From positions 1 to 64,000 of the forward strand of contig CAKSTI010000014.1 in the NCBI GenBank assembly GCA_934500705.1: a DNA stretch of 64,000 nucleotides, read 5' to 3'. Each line of letters opens with the position of its first letter. Positions within the stretch are counted from its first letter, which is position 1. The DNA comes from an uncultured Clostridia bacterium. Lineage in GTDB: Bacteria; Bacillota; Clostridia; UMGS1810. Positions 25,239 to 34,643 of this stretch are shown piece by piece. The notes beneath the pieces are model-generated. The model saw nothing but the letters and a program-made list of their open reading frames with translations. It searched no databases and was not told the DNA's origin. The position numbers were made by a program, and so were the translations under genes.

Positions 25239-26811
25239 AATAGATTCGCTCCGTTTCGATTTCTGCAATTATTTTGCTGATTTCATCACGCAAAACCTGT
25301 TCTCTTGCAACTATTTCATCAATGTTTTTGTTAAGCTCTTTTATATCTATTTTTTCTCTTGTGTCCTCCTGCTCAACATAGCTTGAAACAGAAAGGTTAT
25401 ATTCCTGCTTTTCAACCGCATCACTCGAAACAAGTCTTGAAATATAATCTTTATCCGTTCTTTCAACATATGTGTTTATTATGCTGTCAAGATTTTCAGC
25501 CGACATTTTATTATTATTTGTAACCTTGACACATTCTTTTGTTGCGTCTATAAAAAGGATTGAATTATCTGTCTTTGATTTTTTCAGCACCATAATACAG
25601 GTTGCTATGCTTGTACCGTAAAAAAGATTGTCGGGGAGCTGAATAATGCAATCAATAAAGTTGTTGTCAACAAGATACTTTCTGATTTTCTGTTCCGCAC
25701 CGCCACGGTACATAACACCCGGAAAGCATACAATAGCAGCCGTGCCGTTTGTTGCAAGCCAAGAAAGCGAGTGCATTATAAACGCAAGGTCGGCTTTTGA
25801 TTTCGGTGCAAGCACTCCTGCCGGAGAGAAACGGGGGTCGTTTATCAGTATCGGGTTATCGTCACCCTGCCATTTTACAGAGTACGGCGGATTTGATACG
25901 ATAGCCTCAAAAGGTTCATCGTCCCAATGCTGCGGCTCTGTTAGTGTGTCCTCGTGTGCAATGTCAAATTTATTATAATCAATATCATGCAAAAACATAT
26001 TGATACGGCAAAGATTGTATGTAGTTATGTTGATTTCCTGTCCGTAAAAGCCCTGTCTGACTTTATCCTTGCCAAGTATTTTGGCGAATTTTAAAAGCAG
26101 AGAGCCGCTTCCGCAAGCAGGGTCATAAACCTTGTTTACCTCGGTTTTTCCGATAATGGTCAGGCGTGTCAACAGCTCTGAAACCTCTTGCGGTGTATAG
26201 TATTCACCGCCTGATTTTCCTGCGTTTGAAGCATACATACCCATCAAATACTCATAAGCGTCACCAAATGCGTCAATGGTATTGTCCTGTAAATCACCGA
26301 GTTTCATTTCTCCGATACCGTCAAGGAGTTTTACAAGCCTTTCATTACGCTTTGCAACACTGCCGCCGAGCTTATTACTGTTTACATCTATATCGTCAAA
26401 TAAGCCCTTAAAATCGTCCTCGCTGACAGTTCCCTGTGCGGAGCCCTCAATATTTTTAAATACCTTTGAAAGTGTTTCGTTAAGGTTCTCATCTTTTGCC
26501 GCATTTGCCCGTACATTACAAAAAAGCTCACTCGGCAAGATAAAAAAGCCCTTTGTTGTTACCATATCGTCTCTGACGCACTCAGCCTCCCCGTCGGAAA
26601 GCTGTGCATAGTCAAAATCGGTTATTCCTGCGTCAAGCTCACCTTTGTTTATGTAAGCGGTAAGATTTTCTGAAATGTAGCGATAGAATAAAAATCCAAG
26701 CACATATTGCTTAAAATCCCAGCCGTCAACACTTCCCCTTAAATCATTTGCTATATTCCATATGGTGCGGTGCAGCTCCGCACGCTCCTGTTCCTTTTTG
26801 TTATCAATCAT
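25222..26811 (-). CDS. hsdM: type I restriction-modification methylase, M subunit
   Basis: This N6-adenine methyltransferase subunit modifies the sites chosen by HsdS. The N-terminal HsdM helical domain (about 10-150) is followed by the SAM motif DPACGSGSLL (230-239) and the catalytic NPPY (307-310). The C-terminus has a coiled stretch that contacts HsdS. The start at 26811 (MIDNKKEQ) has AAGGAG upstream, while the longer reading would begin upstream of the promoter. 529 residues is normal. It is the first gene of the AT-rich operon hsdM-rhuM-hsdS-HEPN-hsdR. Confidence 0.96.
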   Translation of the reverse strand: MIDNKKEQERAELHRTIWNIANDLRGSVDGWDFKQYVLGFLFYRYISENLTAYINKGELDAGITDFDYAQLSDGEAECVRDDMVTTKGFFILPSELFCNVRANAAKDENLNETLSKVFKNIEGSAQGTVSEDDFKGLFDDIDVNSNKLGGSVAKRNERLVKLLDGIGEMKLGDLQDNTIDAFGDAYEYLMGMYASNAGKSGGEYYTPQEVSELLTRLTIIGKTEVNKVYDPACGSGSLLLKFAKILGKDKVRQGFYGQEINITTYNLCRINMFLHDIDYNKFDIAHEDTLTEPQHWDDEPFEAIVSNPPYSVKWQGDDNPILINDPRFSPAGVLAPKSKADLAFIMHSLSWLATNGTAAIVCFPGVMYRGGAEQKIRKYLVDNNFIDCIIQLPDNLFYGTSIATCIMVLKKSKTDNSILFIDATKECVKVTNNNKMSAENLDSIINTYVERTDKDYISRLVSSDAVEKQEYNLSVSSYVEQEDTREKIDIKELNKNIDEIVAREQVLRDEISKIIAEIETERIYYEKEK

Positions 26812-26899
26812 CTTAGAAAACTCCTTTTTGTGCCGTAGGCAATTTAATAAACACATTGGCATTTTTACGCAAAAGTTAAAAATTACTTGTAACATATTT

Positions 26900-26928
26900 A
26901 TTATACATACAAGAGAGCATTTTTTCAA
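26900..26928 (-). promoter_or_regulatory. promoter of the RM operon
   Basis: On the minus strand TTGAAA (26928-26923), a 17-base spacer and TATAAT (26905-26900). The leader to hsdM is about 80 bases. Confidence 0.7.
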
Positions 26929-27050
26929 CAATTTTTGGGAATTTTGGTCTTATATTGTACTTGTTAAAAATATGCAGTAAAATATAAATATGTGATGACG
27001 ATATACTGACGATTAAGCAGATAACCTCTGCGGCAGAAACTGTTGCAAAA

Positions 27051-27857
27051 CTAATTTTTTATCTTTCTGAAAGCCAACGGCGAAACGCCGTATCTCTTTG
27101 AAAAACAGCCGGAAAAATACTTTGGGTCGCAAAAGCCGAGCCTTTCGGATATTTGCGCAACCGAATATGCCGTATTTTTGAGAAGCGACTCGGCAACCTC
27201 AAAACGGCGGTCAAGCATATATTCATACGGCGTTATGCCGTATTCGTTTTTAAAAACTCTTATTACGTGATTTTTGGAATATGACATCTTGTCGGCGATT
27301 TCGTCCAAGGTTAAAGAAAAGGCGGCATCGTCGTCAATGAACGCCTTTATTTCCGATGCCGCACCGACATTATCCGGCGCTTCCTTTCGGAGGCTCTTTG
27401 CCAGGTCTTGCGCTGTTTTAAGAAAAAACGCAGCCGCCTTGTCGCAAATAGCATTTGTGCCGATGGTTGAAGTTGCGGTTTTATACATATCCAAGAAACG
27501 CTCTTTAAGCTGCGGAATGTGCAGGCAGATCGGTCCTGTCAATCCGTAGCTTTCTATTATCCTGTCGGCAAGGTCGCCGTTAAAATTCATCCATACTTTT
27601 GTCCACGGGTTGTCTTTGTCCGAGTAGTACAGATGCCTTTCCCCACGGCGCAAAAGGTAAACGTCACCCTTGCAGGGGTTAAAAACATCGTCGTCGCTGT
27701 GCACCGTGCCCGTTCCGGAAATTATGTATTCGATAACGTTTTCCTCGGATTTTCGGCGGAATATTTTATATTTTCCGTCGCAATACGATATTCCGCACAT
27801 AGTAACACGAAACGGAAGGTCTTTGTCAGCCGCAAAGAGCACCAAATCTTCTTTCAT
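27051..27857 (-). CDS. AraC-family transcriptional regulator
   Basis: The N-terminal cupin-like sensing domain (about 1-150, with FNPCKGDVYLLRRGERHLY) is followed by two helix-turn-helix motifs (LTLDEIADKMSYSKNHVIRVFK and VAQISERLGFCDPKYFSGCF, each given as short parts of the domain at about 175-265). The protein ends in YGVSPLAFRK. The start at 27857 has GGTGAGG upstream. It is divergent from the glutaminase-family gene at 27956, and the two promoters overlap, so this protein probably controls that gene in response to a small ligand. Confidence 0.9.
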   Translation of the reverse strand: MKEDLVLFAADKDLPFRVTMCGISYCDGKYKIFRRKSEENVIEYIISGTGTVHSDDDVFNPCKGDVYLLRRGERHLYYSDKDNPWTKVWMNFNGDLADRIIESYGLTGPICLHIPQLKERFLDMYKTATSTIGTNAICDKAAAFFLKTAQDLAKSLRKEAPDNVGAASEIKAFIDDDAAFSLTLDEIADKMSYSKNHVIRVFKNEYGITPYEYMLDRRFEVAESLLKNTAYSVAQISERLGFCDPKYFSGCFSKRYGVSPLAFRKIKN

Positions 27858-27892
27858 ATTGATATTCCTCACCTTTTTGCACATATTTTCTC

Positions 27893-27932
27893 TTGTTTAA
27901 GTGATTATATCATAGTATTATATTATTGTCAA
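27893..27932. promoter_or_regulatory. overlapping face-to-face promoters of the araC-like and glutaminase-family genes
   Basis: On the minus strand TTGACA (27932-27927), a 17-base spacer and TATAAT (27909-27904) form a consensus promoter. On the plus strand TTGTTT (27893-27898), 17 bases and TATTAT (27916-27921) share the same DNA. The two cannot be fully occupied by polymerase at once, so expression is probably mutually exclusive unless the regulator changes the balance. Confidence 0.65.
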
Positions 27933-27955
27933 CAAATCAAAATCGGAGGAACTAT

Positions 27956-29935
27956 ATGAATACAAAGATAGAAAGATACCCGTCATATCCGCTGATAACG
28001 TGCGACCCGTATTTCAGCGTTTGGTCTATGTGCGATAAGCTGAACGGCGACCTTATGCGCCACTGGACGGGGGCGTACCACCCTATGACAGGAATAATAA
28101 CCACAGACGGCACGGCAAAAACCTTTATGGGCAGACTGTGCGCCAACCCCAACAACACATACGGACCGAAAAAGATTGAGCAAAAGAGCGTTTGCGTCAC
28201 TCCGCTTAAAACGACATATGTTTTTGCCGATGAAAAAATCGAGCTTGAAGTCTGCTTTATGACGCCGCTGATACTTGATAATCCCAAGCTTATGAGCAGA
28301 CCGGTTTCGTACATAAGCTACCGCATAAGCTCCGTTGACGGCAAGGAGCACGAGTGCTCGGTATACATAGACGTGTCGGCACTTCTTTGCGTAAACGAAC
28401 CCGACGAAAAAGTAACGTTCGGCAGAACCGCAATTTCGGTTTACGCATCAAGCGGCGAGGAAAATATGCTGAAAAAAAGCGGCGACGACCTCCGCATAAA
28501 CTGGGGCTTCCTCCACATTGCCGCACGCAGCGGCGTTACGGGCGTGACGGACGACTCGCAAAAGGCGAACGCCTACCGCATCAGACCGCTCGGCACACAG
28601 GACTTTATGTGCAAAACAATGCCGGCAAAGGGAGTGGACGACATATCATACCCTGCGCTGTATTACAAGAATGAGTACAAAGTGGGAAAAAATACCGCCG
28701 ATGATTTTATTTGCATAGGCTACAACGACATTCACTCTCTCGAATACTTCGGAAAGCAGATTGATGCGTATTACAAAAAAGACGGCGGGAGCTTTTACGA
28801 GGCGCTGAAAGACTCGCTCGACAACTACGAAAACATTGTTAAAGACGCCGAGCAATTTGACAAACGAATTACCGATGACGCAAAACGGATTTCCGACGAC
28901 TACTCGTCGATGATTTCCATTGCATACAGGCAGGCGGTTGCCGCACACAAGCTGGCTTTTGACGGGCAAAAGGCTGTTTTTGTTTCAAAGGAGTGCTTTT
29001 CGGACGGGTGCGCCGCCACAGTCGATGTGACATATCCGTCGATACCGCTGTTTTTGCTGTATAACCCCGACCTTGTGGAGTATATGTTAAATCCGATATT
29101 CGACTATGCCGAAAGAAGCGAGTGGAAATATGACTATGCGCCGCACGACGTCGGAATTTACCCCATTTTAAACGGTCAGCAATACTCGGTTTCGGCAGGC
29201 GAGCTGACAGAGGACTGCCAGATGCCGGTTGAGGAAAGCGGAAATATGCTTTTGTGCACGGCGGCGCTGTGCAAGGTGCGCAATAATGCCGACTATGCCA
29301 AAGAACACTTTGCGCTGTTGGAAAAGTGGGCAAACTATCTCTGCGATTTTGGATTTGACCCCGAAAATCAGCTGTGTACCGACGATTTTGCAGGGCACCT
29401 TGCGCACAACTGCAATTTGTCCGTCAAGGCAATCTGCGGCATTGCTGCGTGGGCAATGCTTCTTGAAATGATGGGAAAAGACGGCGGAAAGTACGCCGCA
29501 GCGGCACGTGAATTTGCCGCAAAGTGGAAAGATGCGGCAAAAAGCGGCGACCACTATCGGCTGGCATTTGACATCAAAGACAGTTGGAGCATAAAATACA
29601 ATCTCGTATGGGACAGGATTTTGGAACTTGGAGTATTTGATAGAGAAATTTTTGAAGATGAAGTCAAATTCTACAAAACCAAAATTAACGAATACGGCGT
29701 TCCCCTTGACAGCCGAAGCGATTTTGCAAAAACTGACTGGCAGATGTGGTCAACCGTGCTCACGGATGACAGGGAGTACACCGATGCGGTTATCTCCGCC
29801 ATTGTTAAAATGCTGACCGAAACAAATGACCGCTTTCCCTTTACCGACTGGTACTATTCAAAAACGGGCATAAGCCGTGAATTCAGAAACAGAACCGTCC
29901 AGGGCGGACTGTTTATAAATCTTTTGAAACACTAA
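27956..29935 (+). CDS. glutaminase A-like family protein (DUF4964/5127/4965/1793 type)
   Basis: The protein has 659 residues. The N-terminus (YPLITCDPYFSVWSMCDKL, HWTGAYHPMTG) matches the start of the GtaA-like family, followed by a beta-sandwich domain and a helical (alpha/alpha)6-like C-terminal half (about 310-650) with AVAAHKLAF and WSIKYNLVWDRILELGVF. There is no signal peptide, unlike fungal members, so it is cytoplasmic. GGAGGA precedes the ATG at 27956. The family name comes from fungal glutaminase; several bacterial members may instead act on glycans, so the substrate is uncertain. A terminator follows at once. Confidence 0.78.
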   Translation: MNTKIERYPSYPLITCDPYFSVWSMCDKLNGDLMRHWTGAYHPMTGIITTDGTAKTFMGRLCANPNNTYGPKKIEQKSVCVTPLKTTYVFADEKIELEVCFMTPLILDNPKLMSRPVSYISYRISSVDGKEHECSVYIDVSALLCVNEPDEKVTFGRTAISVYASSGEENMLKKSGDDLRINWGFLHIAARSGVTGVTDDSQKANAYRIRPLGTQDFMCKTMPAKGVDDISYPALYYKNEYKVGKNTADDFICIGYNDIHSLEYFGKQIDAYYKKDGGSFYEALKDSLDNYENIVKDAEQFDKRITDDAKRISDDYSSMISIAYRQAVAAHKLAFDGQKAVFVSKECFSDGCAATVDVTYPSIPLFLLYNPDLVEYMLNPIFDYAERSEWKYDYAPHDVGIYPILNGQQYSVSAGELTEDCQMPVEESGNMLLCTAALCKVRNNADYAKEHFALLEKWANYLCDFGFDPENQLCTDDFAGHLAHNCNLSVKAICGIAAWAMLLEMMGKDGGKYAAAAREFAAKWKDAAKSGDHYRLAFDIKDSWSIKYNLVWDRILELGVFDREIFEDEVKFYKTKINEYGVPLDSRSDFAKTDWQMWSTVLTDDREYTDAVISAIVKMLTETNDRFPFTDWYYSKTGISREFRNRTVQGGLFINLLKH

Positions 29936-29940
29936 ATTCC

Positions 29941-29981
29941 AAAAAGCGCACCGACTGCAATTTATGCTCGGTGCGCTTTTT
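29941..29981 (+). terminator. terminator of the glutaminase-family gene
   Basis: The stem AAAAAGCGCACCGA / TCGGTGCGCTTTTT is symmetrical with A and T tracts, so it may also end the leftward lipoprotein gene. Confidence 0.85.
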
Positions 29982-29987
29982 ATCTTT

Positions 29988-30644
29988 TTACTTTTTAACC
30001 ATATCCGCCTTCTTAATGGCGTCGTAATACGCTGTGTAAACGCCGCCGGTGAGGGCGTCTATGAGATTGTCGTCAATGTGGACAAACCACTTGCCGATGG
30101 GGTCGTAGTACATTGCAATCTCGACCTCGCTTGTACGCTTTTTAATATCGTTGTCACTTAGGTACTCCTCGCTTATGCTGACCGTCTGCTGTGACAAAAT
30201 GGCATTGAGCTCGTCGTCGGAGAGCTTCTCGTCTGCCTCGGCATTCTCGGCGGTTGCGTTGTACGCCGCCGCATTTTCCGCAAGCTCTTTGCCGACGGGG
30301 GTGAGGTCTAATGTGGTGAGCTTTACCTTAAAATTTATCTCGCTCTCGTTTATCACTTTGGAGCTTTCGATGCTGTATTTAAGCGACTTAAAGACAGCCA
30401 TATTCATATCGTACGTCGCAAACGACTCTTTGTTAAAATTCTCTCCGCACTTTAAAAAGTCATATCCGCTGTCGGTTTCGGCAACGTATTTTTCCATAAC
30501 CTCGGTGTATTTTCCCTCGGAAAGCAGAGAAAACATAGATTTCAATTCGCCCTTTGCCTCGCTGTCCTCGCCGCAGCCGACAAGGCATACAAGCATAGTG
30601 ATAAGCACAAAAATTGCCGAAAATTTAAACAATATCTTTTTCAC
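29988..30644 (-). CDS. lipoprotein of unknown function
   Basis: A signal peptide (KKILFKFSAIFVLITMLV) ends in the lipobox LVGC, so the protein is exported and lipid-anchored at about residue 24. The mature part of about 195 residues is acidic, and the layout (SEGKYTEVMEKYV..., PIGKWFVHID near the end) resembles DUF5105/DUF4878-type proteins with a small alpha-beta fold. A GTG start at 30644 is chosen because AAGGAGG lies seven bases upstream; the ATG two codons earlier is too close to it. It appears to be monocistronic. Confidence 0.75.
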   Translation of the reverse strand: MKKILFKFSAIFVLITMLVCLVGCGEDSEAKGELKSMFSLLSEGKYTEVMEKYVAETDSGYDFLKCGENFNKESFATYDMNMAVFKSLKYSIESSKVINESEINFKVKLTTLDLTPVGKELAENAAAYNATAENAEADEKLSDDELNAILSQQTVSISEEYLSDNDIKKRTSEVEIAMYYDPIGKWFVHIDDNLIDALTGGVYTAYYDAIKKADMVKK

Positions 30645-30764
30645 GTTCATTCCTCCTTGTATATAAAATTCCCATTTTTCTATAATTATACATTATAATT
30701 ATTGCACCTTAGAGCGGATTTGTCAATTATACATTGTAATATGTTATAAAAATGAAATATTTGC

Positions 30765-30793
30765 TTGAACTCAGCGGTAAAATCTGCTATAAT
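30765..30793 (+). promoter_or_regulatory. promoter of pyk
   Basis: TTGAAC at 30765-30770, a 17-base spacer and TATAAT at 30788-30793. The predicted transcript starts near 30800, which rules out the longer reading that would begin at 30765. Confidence 0.75.
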
Positions 30794-30818
30794 GTATTTA
30801 GAATGGAGGAGTATTGAT

Positions 30819-32231
30819 ATGAGGAAAACAAAAATTGTATGCACCATAGGTCCGGCAAGCAGCGACGAAAAGATTTTTGAGAATATGTGCAAAGCCGGCC
30901 TCAATATAGCAAGGTTAAACTTCTCACACGGTTCACACGAGGAACACAAGGCTAAAATAGATATGATAAAAAGAGTGCGGGAAAGGCTTAATATGCCCAT
31001 TGCCATAATGCTCGACACCAAGGGCCCGGAGTACAGGATTAAGACGTTTAAAAAATCCCCCGTTACCGTATGCGACGGCGGCACGTTCACCTTTACCACA
31101 AGAGATGTGGAGGGCGACGGGAGCATTGTGAGCGTAAACTACGCAGGACTGCCCGGCGATTTGGAAGTCGGCGACAAAATTCTGGTAAACAACGGGCTTG
31201 TGGTTTTCGGCGTTGAAAAAATCGAGGGCACGGAGATTGTGTGCAAGGTTCTAATCGGCGGCGAGCTGTCCGACAGAAAGAGTATGAGCTTTCCGAACAA
31301 GTCATTAAACCAGGTATACCTCAGCGAGCAGGACAAAGACGACATTCTGTTCGGCATTGAGAACGACGTGGACTTTATTGCGGCGTCGTTTGTGTCCAAA
31401 AAGCAGGACGTTTTGGACATTAAGGAGTTTATAAACGCAAACGGCGGTGATGAAATCGGCATCATTGCCAAGGTGGAAAACCGCACGGGAATTAACAACA
31501 TTGAGGACATCTGCTCCGAGTGCGAGGGCATAATGATCGGCAGAGGCGACCTCGGCGTTGAAGTGCCGTTTGCGGAGCTGCCGGCAATTCAGAAGTACAT
31601 CATAACAAAGTGCCGTCTTTTGGGAAAAAGGGTTATTACGGCAACGGAAATGCTGGAAACTATGATATACAACCCACGCCCCACAAGGGCGGAAATATCC
31701 GACGTGGCAAATGCCGTATACGACGGAACGAGCGCAGTTATGCTCTCCGGCGAGTCGGCGGCGGGCAAGTACCCGGTGGAAACGGTCAAAACGATGGCGG
31801 AAATCGTGGAGGAAACGGAAAAGCACATTCACTACGACAAGCGGTTTAAAAACAACGCCTTTCACATTAAAAACCAGGTGGACGCAGTGTCGCACGCAAC
31901 GTGCGGTATGGCAATAGACATCGGCGCAAAGGTGATTGTGGTTACGACCGTGTCGGGAATGACGGCACGAATGGTATCACGCTTCCGTGTGCCGGCGGAC
32001 ATCATAGGTATGACGGTAAACAAAAAGGTGTGGTACAAACTTTCGCTCTCGTGGGGCGTTACTCCCGTCCTCACCGAGCAGTTCAACTCCACCGACGTGC
32101 TGTTTTATCACGCCTGCCGGGCGGCAAAGAAGTATGCGCATCTGGAAAAGGGCGACTGCATAGTTATGACGGGCGGAATGACAAACGGCACTTCCGGCAA
32201 CACCAACACAATTAAGGTAGAAACAATTTAA
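30819..32231 (+). CDS. pyk: pyruvate kinase
   Basis: The enzyme converts phosphoenolpyruvate and ADP to pyruvate and ATP. The N-terminus is RKTKIVCTIGPASS, and the barrel has LNFSHGSHEEH, LDTKGPEYR and the active-site KVENRTGINNIEDI...GIMIGRGDLGVEVP region. The B domain (about 70-170) and C-terminal domain are complete. 470 residues lacks the extra C-terminal PEP-utiliser domain found in some Firmicutes enzymes. GGAGG precedes the ATG. It heads a probable operon with yifB, the TPR gene and the larC-like gene. Confidence 0.96.
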   Translation: MRKTKIVCTIGPASSDEKIFENMCKAGLNIARLNFSHGSHEEHKAKIDMIKRVRERLNMPIAIMLDTKGPEYRIKTFKKSPVTVCDGGTFTFTTRDVEGDGSIVSVNYAGLPGDLEVGDKILVNNGLVVFGVEKIEGTEIVCKVLIGGELSDRKSMSFPNKSLNQVYLSEQDKDDILFGIENDVDFIAASFVSKKQDVLDIKEFINANGGDEIGIIAKVENRTGINNIEDICSECEGIMIGRGDLGVEVPFAELPAIQKYIITKCRLLGKRVITATEMLETMIYNPRPTRAEISDVANAVYDGTSAVMLSGESAAGKYPVETVKTMAEIVEETEKHIHYDKRFKNNAFHIKNQVDAVSHATCGMAIDIGAKVIVVTTVSGMTARMVSRFRVPADIIGMTVNKKVWYKLSLSWGVTPVLTEQFNSTDVLFYHACRAAKKYAHLEKGDCIVMTGGMTNGTSGNTNTIKVETI

Positions 32232-32244
32232 GGGGGTAATCCGG

Positions 32245-33783
32245 TTGGCTTTTGCAAAGCTGAGTTCCTGCGGAATTAAGGGAATTGACGGCTACATACT
32301 GAGCGTTGAAACCGACATTGCCGCAGGGCTCCCCGGAATAGATATTGTCGGCCTTGCCGACACCGCCGTCAAGGAGTCTAAGGAAAGGCTCAAATCGGCG
32401 ATAAAGAACAGCGGATTTTCCATTCCGCAGAAAAAAATAATAATAAATCTTGCACCGGCGAATACTAAAAAAACCGACGTCTATCTTGACCTTCCGATGA
32501 GCATTGCAATTCTTGCCGCATCGGGGCAGATTGCAGAGCACCTGACGGAGGACTACCTCATATTGGGCGAGCTGTCGCTCGACGGCGAGATAAGGAGCGC
32601 AAGCGGAGTTTTGCCGTCGGCGGTTACCGCAAGGGAAAACGGCATTAAAAAGATGCTTGTGCCATCGGAAAATGCCGCCGAGGCGTCCGTCGTGGACGGC
32701 ATAGAGGTCTACGGCGCAAAGACGCTTGCGCAAGCGGTTGCCCATCTAAGGGGCGAGGAGAAAATCGAACCGGCCAAGTTTGACGCAGGCGCAGTCTTTG
32801 CATCGAACGGCGGATTTGACGTGGACTTTTGCGATGTGCACGGTCAGGAGAGCGCAAAGCGTGCGCTCGAAATTGCCGCAGCGGGCGGACACAACTGTCT
32901 TATGATAGGCTCGCCGGGTTCGGGCAAGACGATGCTTGCAAAGCGTCTGCCGACGATACTTCCGCCGCTGACGTTTGACGAGGCGCTCGAAGTGACCAAG
33001 ATATACTCCATCGCCGGCAAACTGCCGCCGCAGGTTCCGCTCATTACCAAACGGCCGTTCCGCAGTCCGCACCACACTCTGTCAAGCGTGGCGCTCACGG
33101 GAGGCGGTACGGTGCCAAGACCGGGCGAGATTAGTCTGGCTCACAGGGGCGTGCTGTTTTTGGACGAGTTCCCCGAATTCCGCAAAGACGCCATAGACGC
33201 ACTGCGACAGCCGATTGAGGAGGGCAAGGTGACGGTATCACGTGCGGCGGGCACGGTTACGTTCCCCGGAGCGGTTATGCTCATTGCGAGTATGAACCCC
33301 TGCAAATGCGGCTACTACGGCGACCCTACGAGAGAGTGCACCTGCACGCCGGGGCAAATTCAGAGGTACCTCGGCAAGGTGTCCGGGCCGATGCTCGACA
33401 GGTTCGATATGCACATAGAGGTTGCCGCCGTCAAGTACGACGAGCTTGCATCGGGCGAAAAGTCGGAGAGCTCGGCAGACATTGCAAAGCGTGTAAAGGC
33501 GGCAAGGCAAATTCAGCTCAAACGCTACGGGGGACTGAGCATCTACTGCAACGCTCAGCTTGACGCCGCACTTATAGAAAAGTTCTGTCCTCTTAGCAGC
33601 GACTGCAAGGCGCTTTTAAAAACGGCGTTTGAAAATTTGGGGCTCAGCGCACGTGCCCACAGCCGTATACTTAAACTTTCAAGAACCATTGCCGACCTTG
33701 AAGGCAGTGAAAACATAGAGCTTGCACACATTGCGGAGGCAATTCAATACAGAAGTCTTGACAAAAAATTCTGGTACAGATAG
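32245..33783 (+). CDS. YifB/ComM-family Mg-chelatase-like AAA+ ATPase
   Basis: The protein has 512 residues: an N-terminal Lon-protease-like S5 fold region (GLPGIDIVGLADTAVKES...), an AAA+ core with Walker A GSPGSGKTML (about 220) and Walker B GVLFLDEF, a C-x-C...C metal-like cluster (NPCKCGYYGD and CTCTPGQ), and a Mg_chelatase C-terminal domain. ComM is a branch-migration helicase that helps integrate DNA during transformation. It begins with TTG at 32245, 13 bases after pyk, with AGGGGG as ribosome site. Confidence 0.9.
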   Translation: MAFAKLSSCGIKGIDGYILSVETDIAAGLPGIDIVGLADTAVKESKERLKSAIKNSGFSIPQKKIIINLAPANTKKTDVYLDLPMSIAILAASGQIAEHLTEDYLILGELSLDGEIRSASGVLPSAVTARENGIKKMLVPSENAAEASVVDGIEVYGAKTLAQAVAHLRGEEKIEPAKFDAGAVFASNGGFDVDFCDVHGQESAKRALEIAAAGGHNCLMIGSPGSGKTMLAKRLPTILPPLTFDEALEVTKIYSIAGKLPPQVPLITKRPFRSPHHTLSSVALTGGGTVPRPGEISLAHRGVLFLDEFPEFRKDAIDALRQPIEEGKVTVSRAAGTVTFPGAVMLIASMNPCKCGYYGDPTRECTCTPGQIQRYLGKVSGPMLDRFDMHIEVAAVKYDELASGEKSESSADIAKRVKAARQIQLKRYGGLSIYCNAQLDAALIEKFCPLSSDCKALLKTAFENLGLSARAHSRILKLSRTIADLEGSENIELAHIAEAIQYRSLDKKFWYR

Positions 33784-33796
33784 GAAGGGACATAAA

Positions 33797-34627
33797 ATGA
33801 AAAACAAATTTACATTTCTGCTTTATCTGCTTTTTCCGATTGCGGTTACGTTCATAGCGTCGGGGTTCGGAAACACGCCGGTTACCGTGGGGGCGTTTAT
33901 CGTGTCGCTCCTTTTGCTGGCGTTCTTTTTGCGTGCAGACCTCTTGATGCTTATGGGTATGCACGCCTATCAGACAAACCGCTCCAAGGGATTTGTGCTT
34001 ATGGAGCACGCTATGAAAACGGGCAAACTGCGCCCCAAGAGCCGTCTTTTGTACGCATATCTGCTTGTGAGAAACGGCGAGCTTGACGAGGCGGAGAGGA
34101 TTATAAACAAAACCACATACCTCGGCAAAGACATATTAAAAGACGCCGACTTTAAGACCGCCGAATTTAACCTTGCCTTAATCGACTGGAAAAGGGGCAG
34201 GCTCGCAGACGCCATAATGAAGGCGGAAAAGCTGTACTCCGAGGGGTACTTAAACGGCAATCTTTACGGAACTCTGGGTTATTTTTACATTGCGAACAAC
34301 GAAATTGACAAGGCCATTGAGCTTTCAAAAGAGGCGGTGGAATACAACCCCGACGACCTCATCTGCCGTGACAACCTCGGTCAGGCGTACATCATAAGCG
34401 GTGAGCTTGACAAGGCGCAGGAAATCTACGGCGAGGTGTTGAAGCGTGACCCGGAATTTATAGAGCCGTACTACAACTACGCAACGCTTTTGGAAAAGCG
34501 TGCCGAGCTTGCCGACGCCGCCGACTATTACAGAAAGGCTCTCACCTATCCGCAGAAATATCTGTCCACCGTAACGCACGAGCAGGTAGAGGACGCACTC
34601 GCACGTGTTGAGGAGCTGCTCAAATAA
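33797..34627 (+). CDS. membrane protein with tetratricopeptide repeats
   Basis: The protein has 276 residues. Two membrane helices (about 5-25 and 32-52) are followed by TPR-like helix pairs from about 70 onward (for example GTLGYFYIANNEIDKAIELS, DNLGQAYIISGELDKAQEIY, ending EPYYNYATLLEKRAELADAA). TPR domains mediate protein contacts; the partner is unknown. The ATG at 33797 has GGAAGG upstream. It lies between yifB and the larC-like gene with short gaps. Confidence 0.8.
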   Translation: MKNKFTFLLYLLFPIAVTFIASGFGNTPVTVGAFIVSLLLLAFFLRADLLMLMGMHAYQTNRSKGFVLMEHAMKTGKLRPKSRLLYAYLLVRNGELDEAERIINKTTYLGKDILKDADFKTAEFNLALIDWKRGRLADAIMKAEKLYSEGYLNGNLYGTLGYFYIANNEIDKAIELSKEAVEYNPDDLICRDNLGQAYIISGELDKAQEIYGEVLKRDPEFIEPYYNYATLLEKRAELADAADYYRKALTYPQKYLSTVTHEQVEDALARVEELLK

Positions 34628-34643
34628 ATTCGGAAGTGATTAT

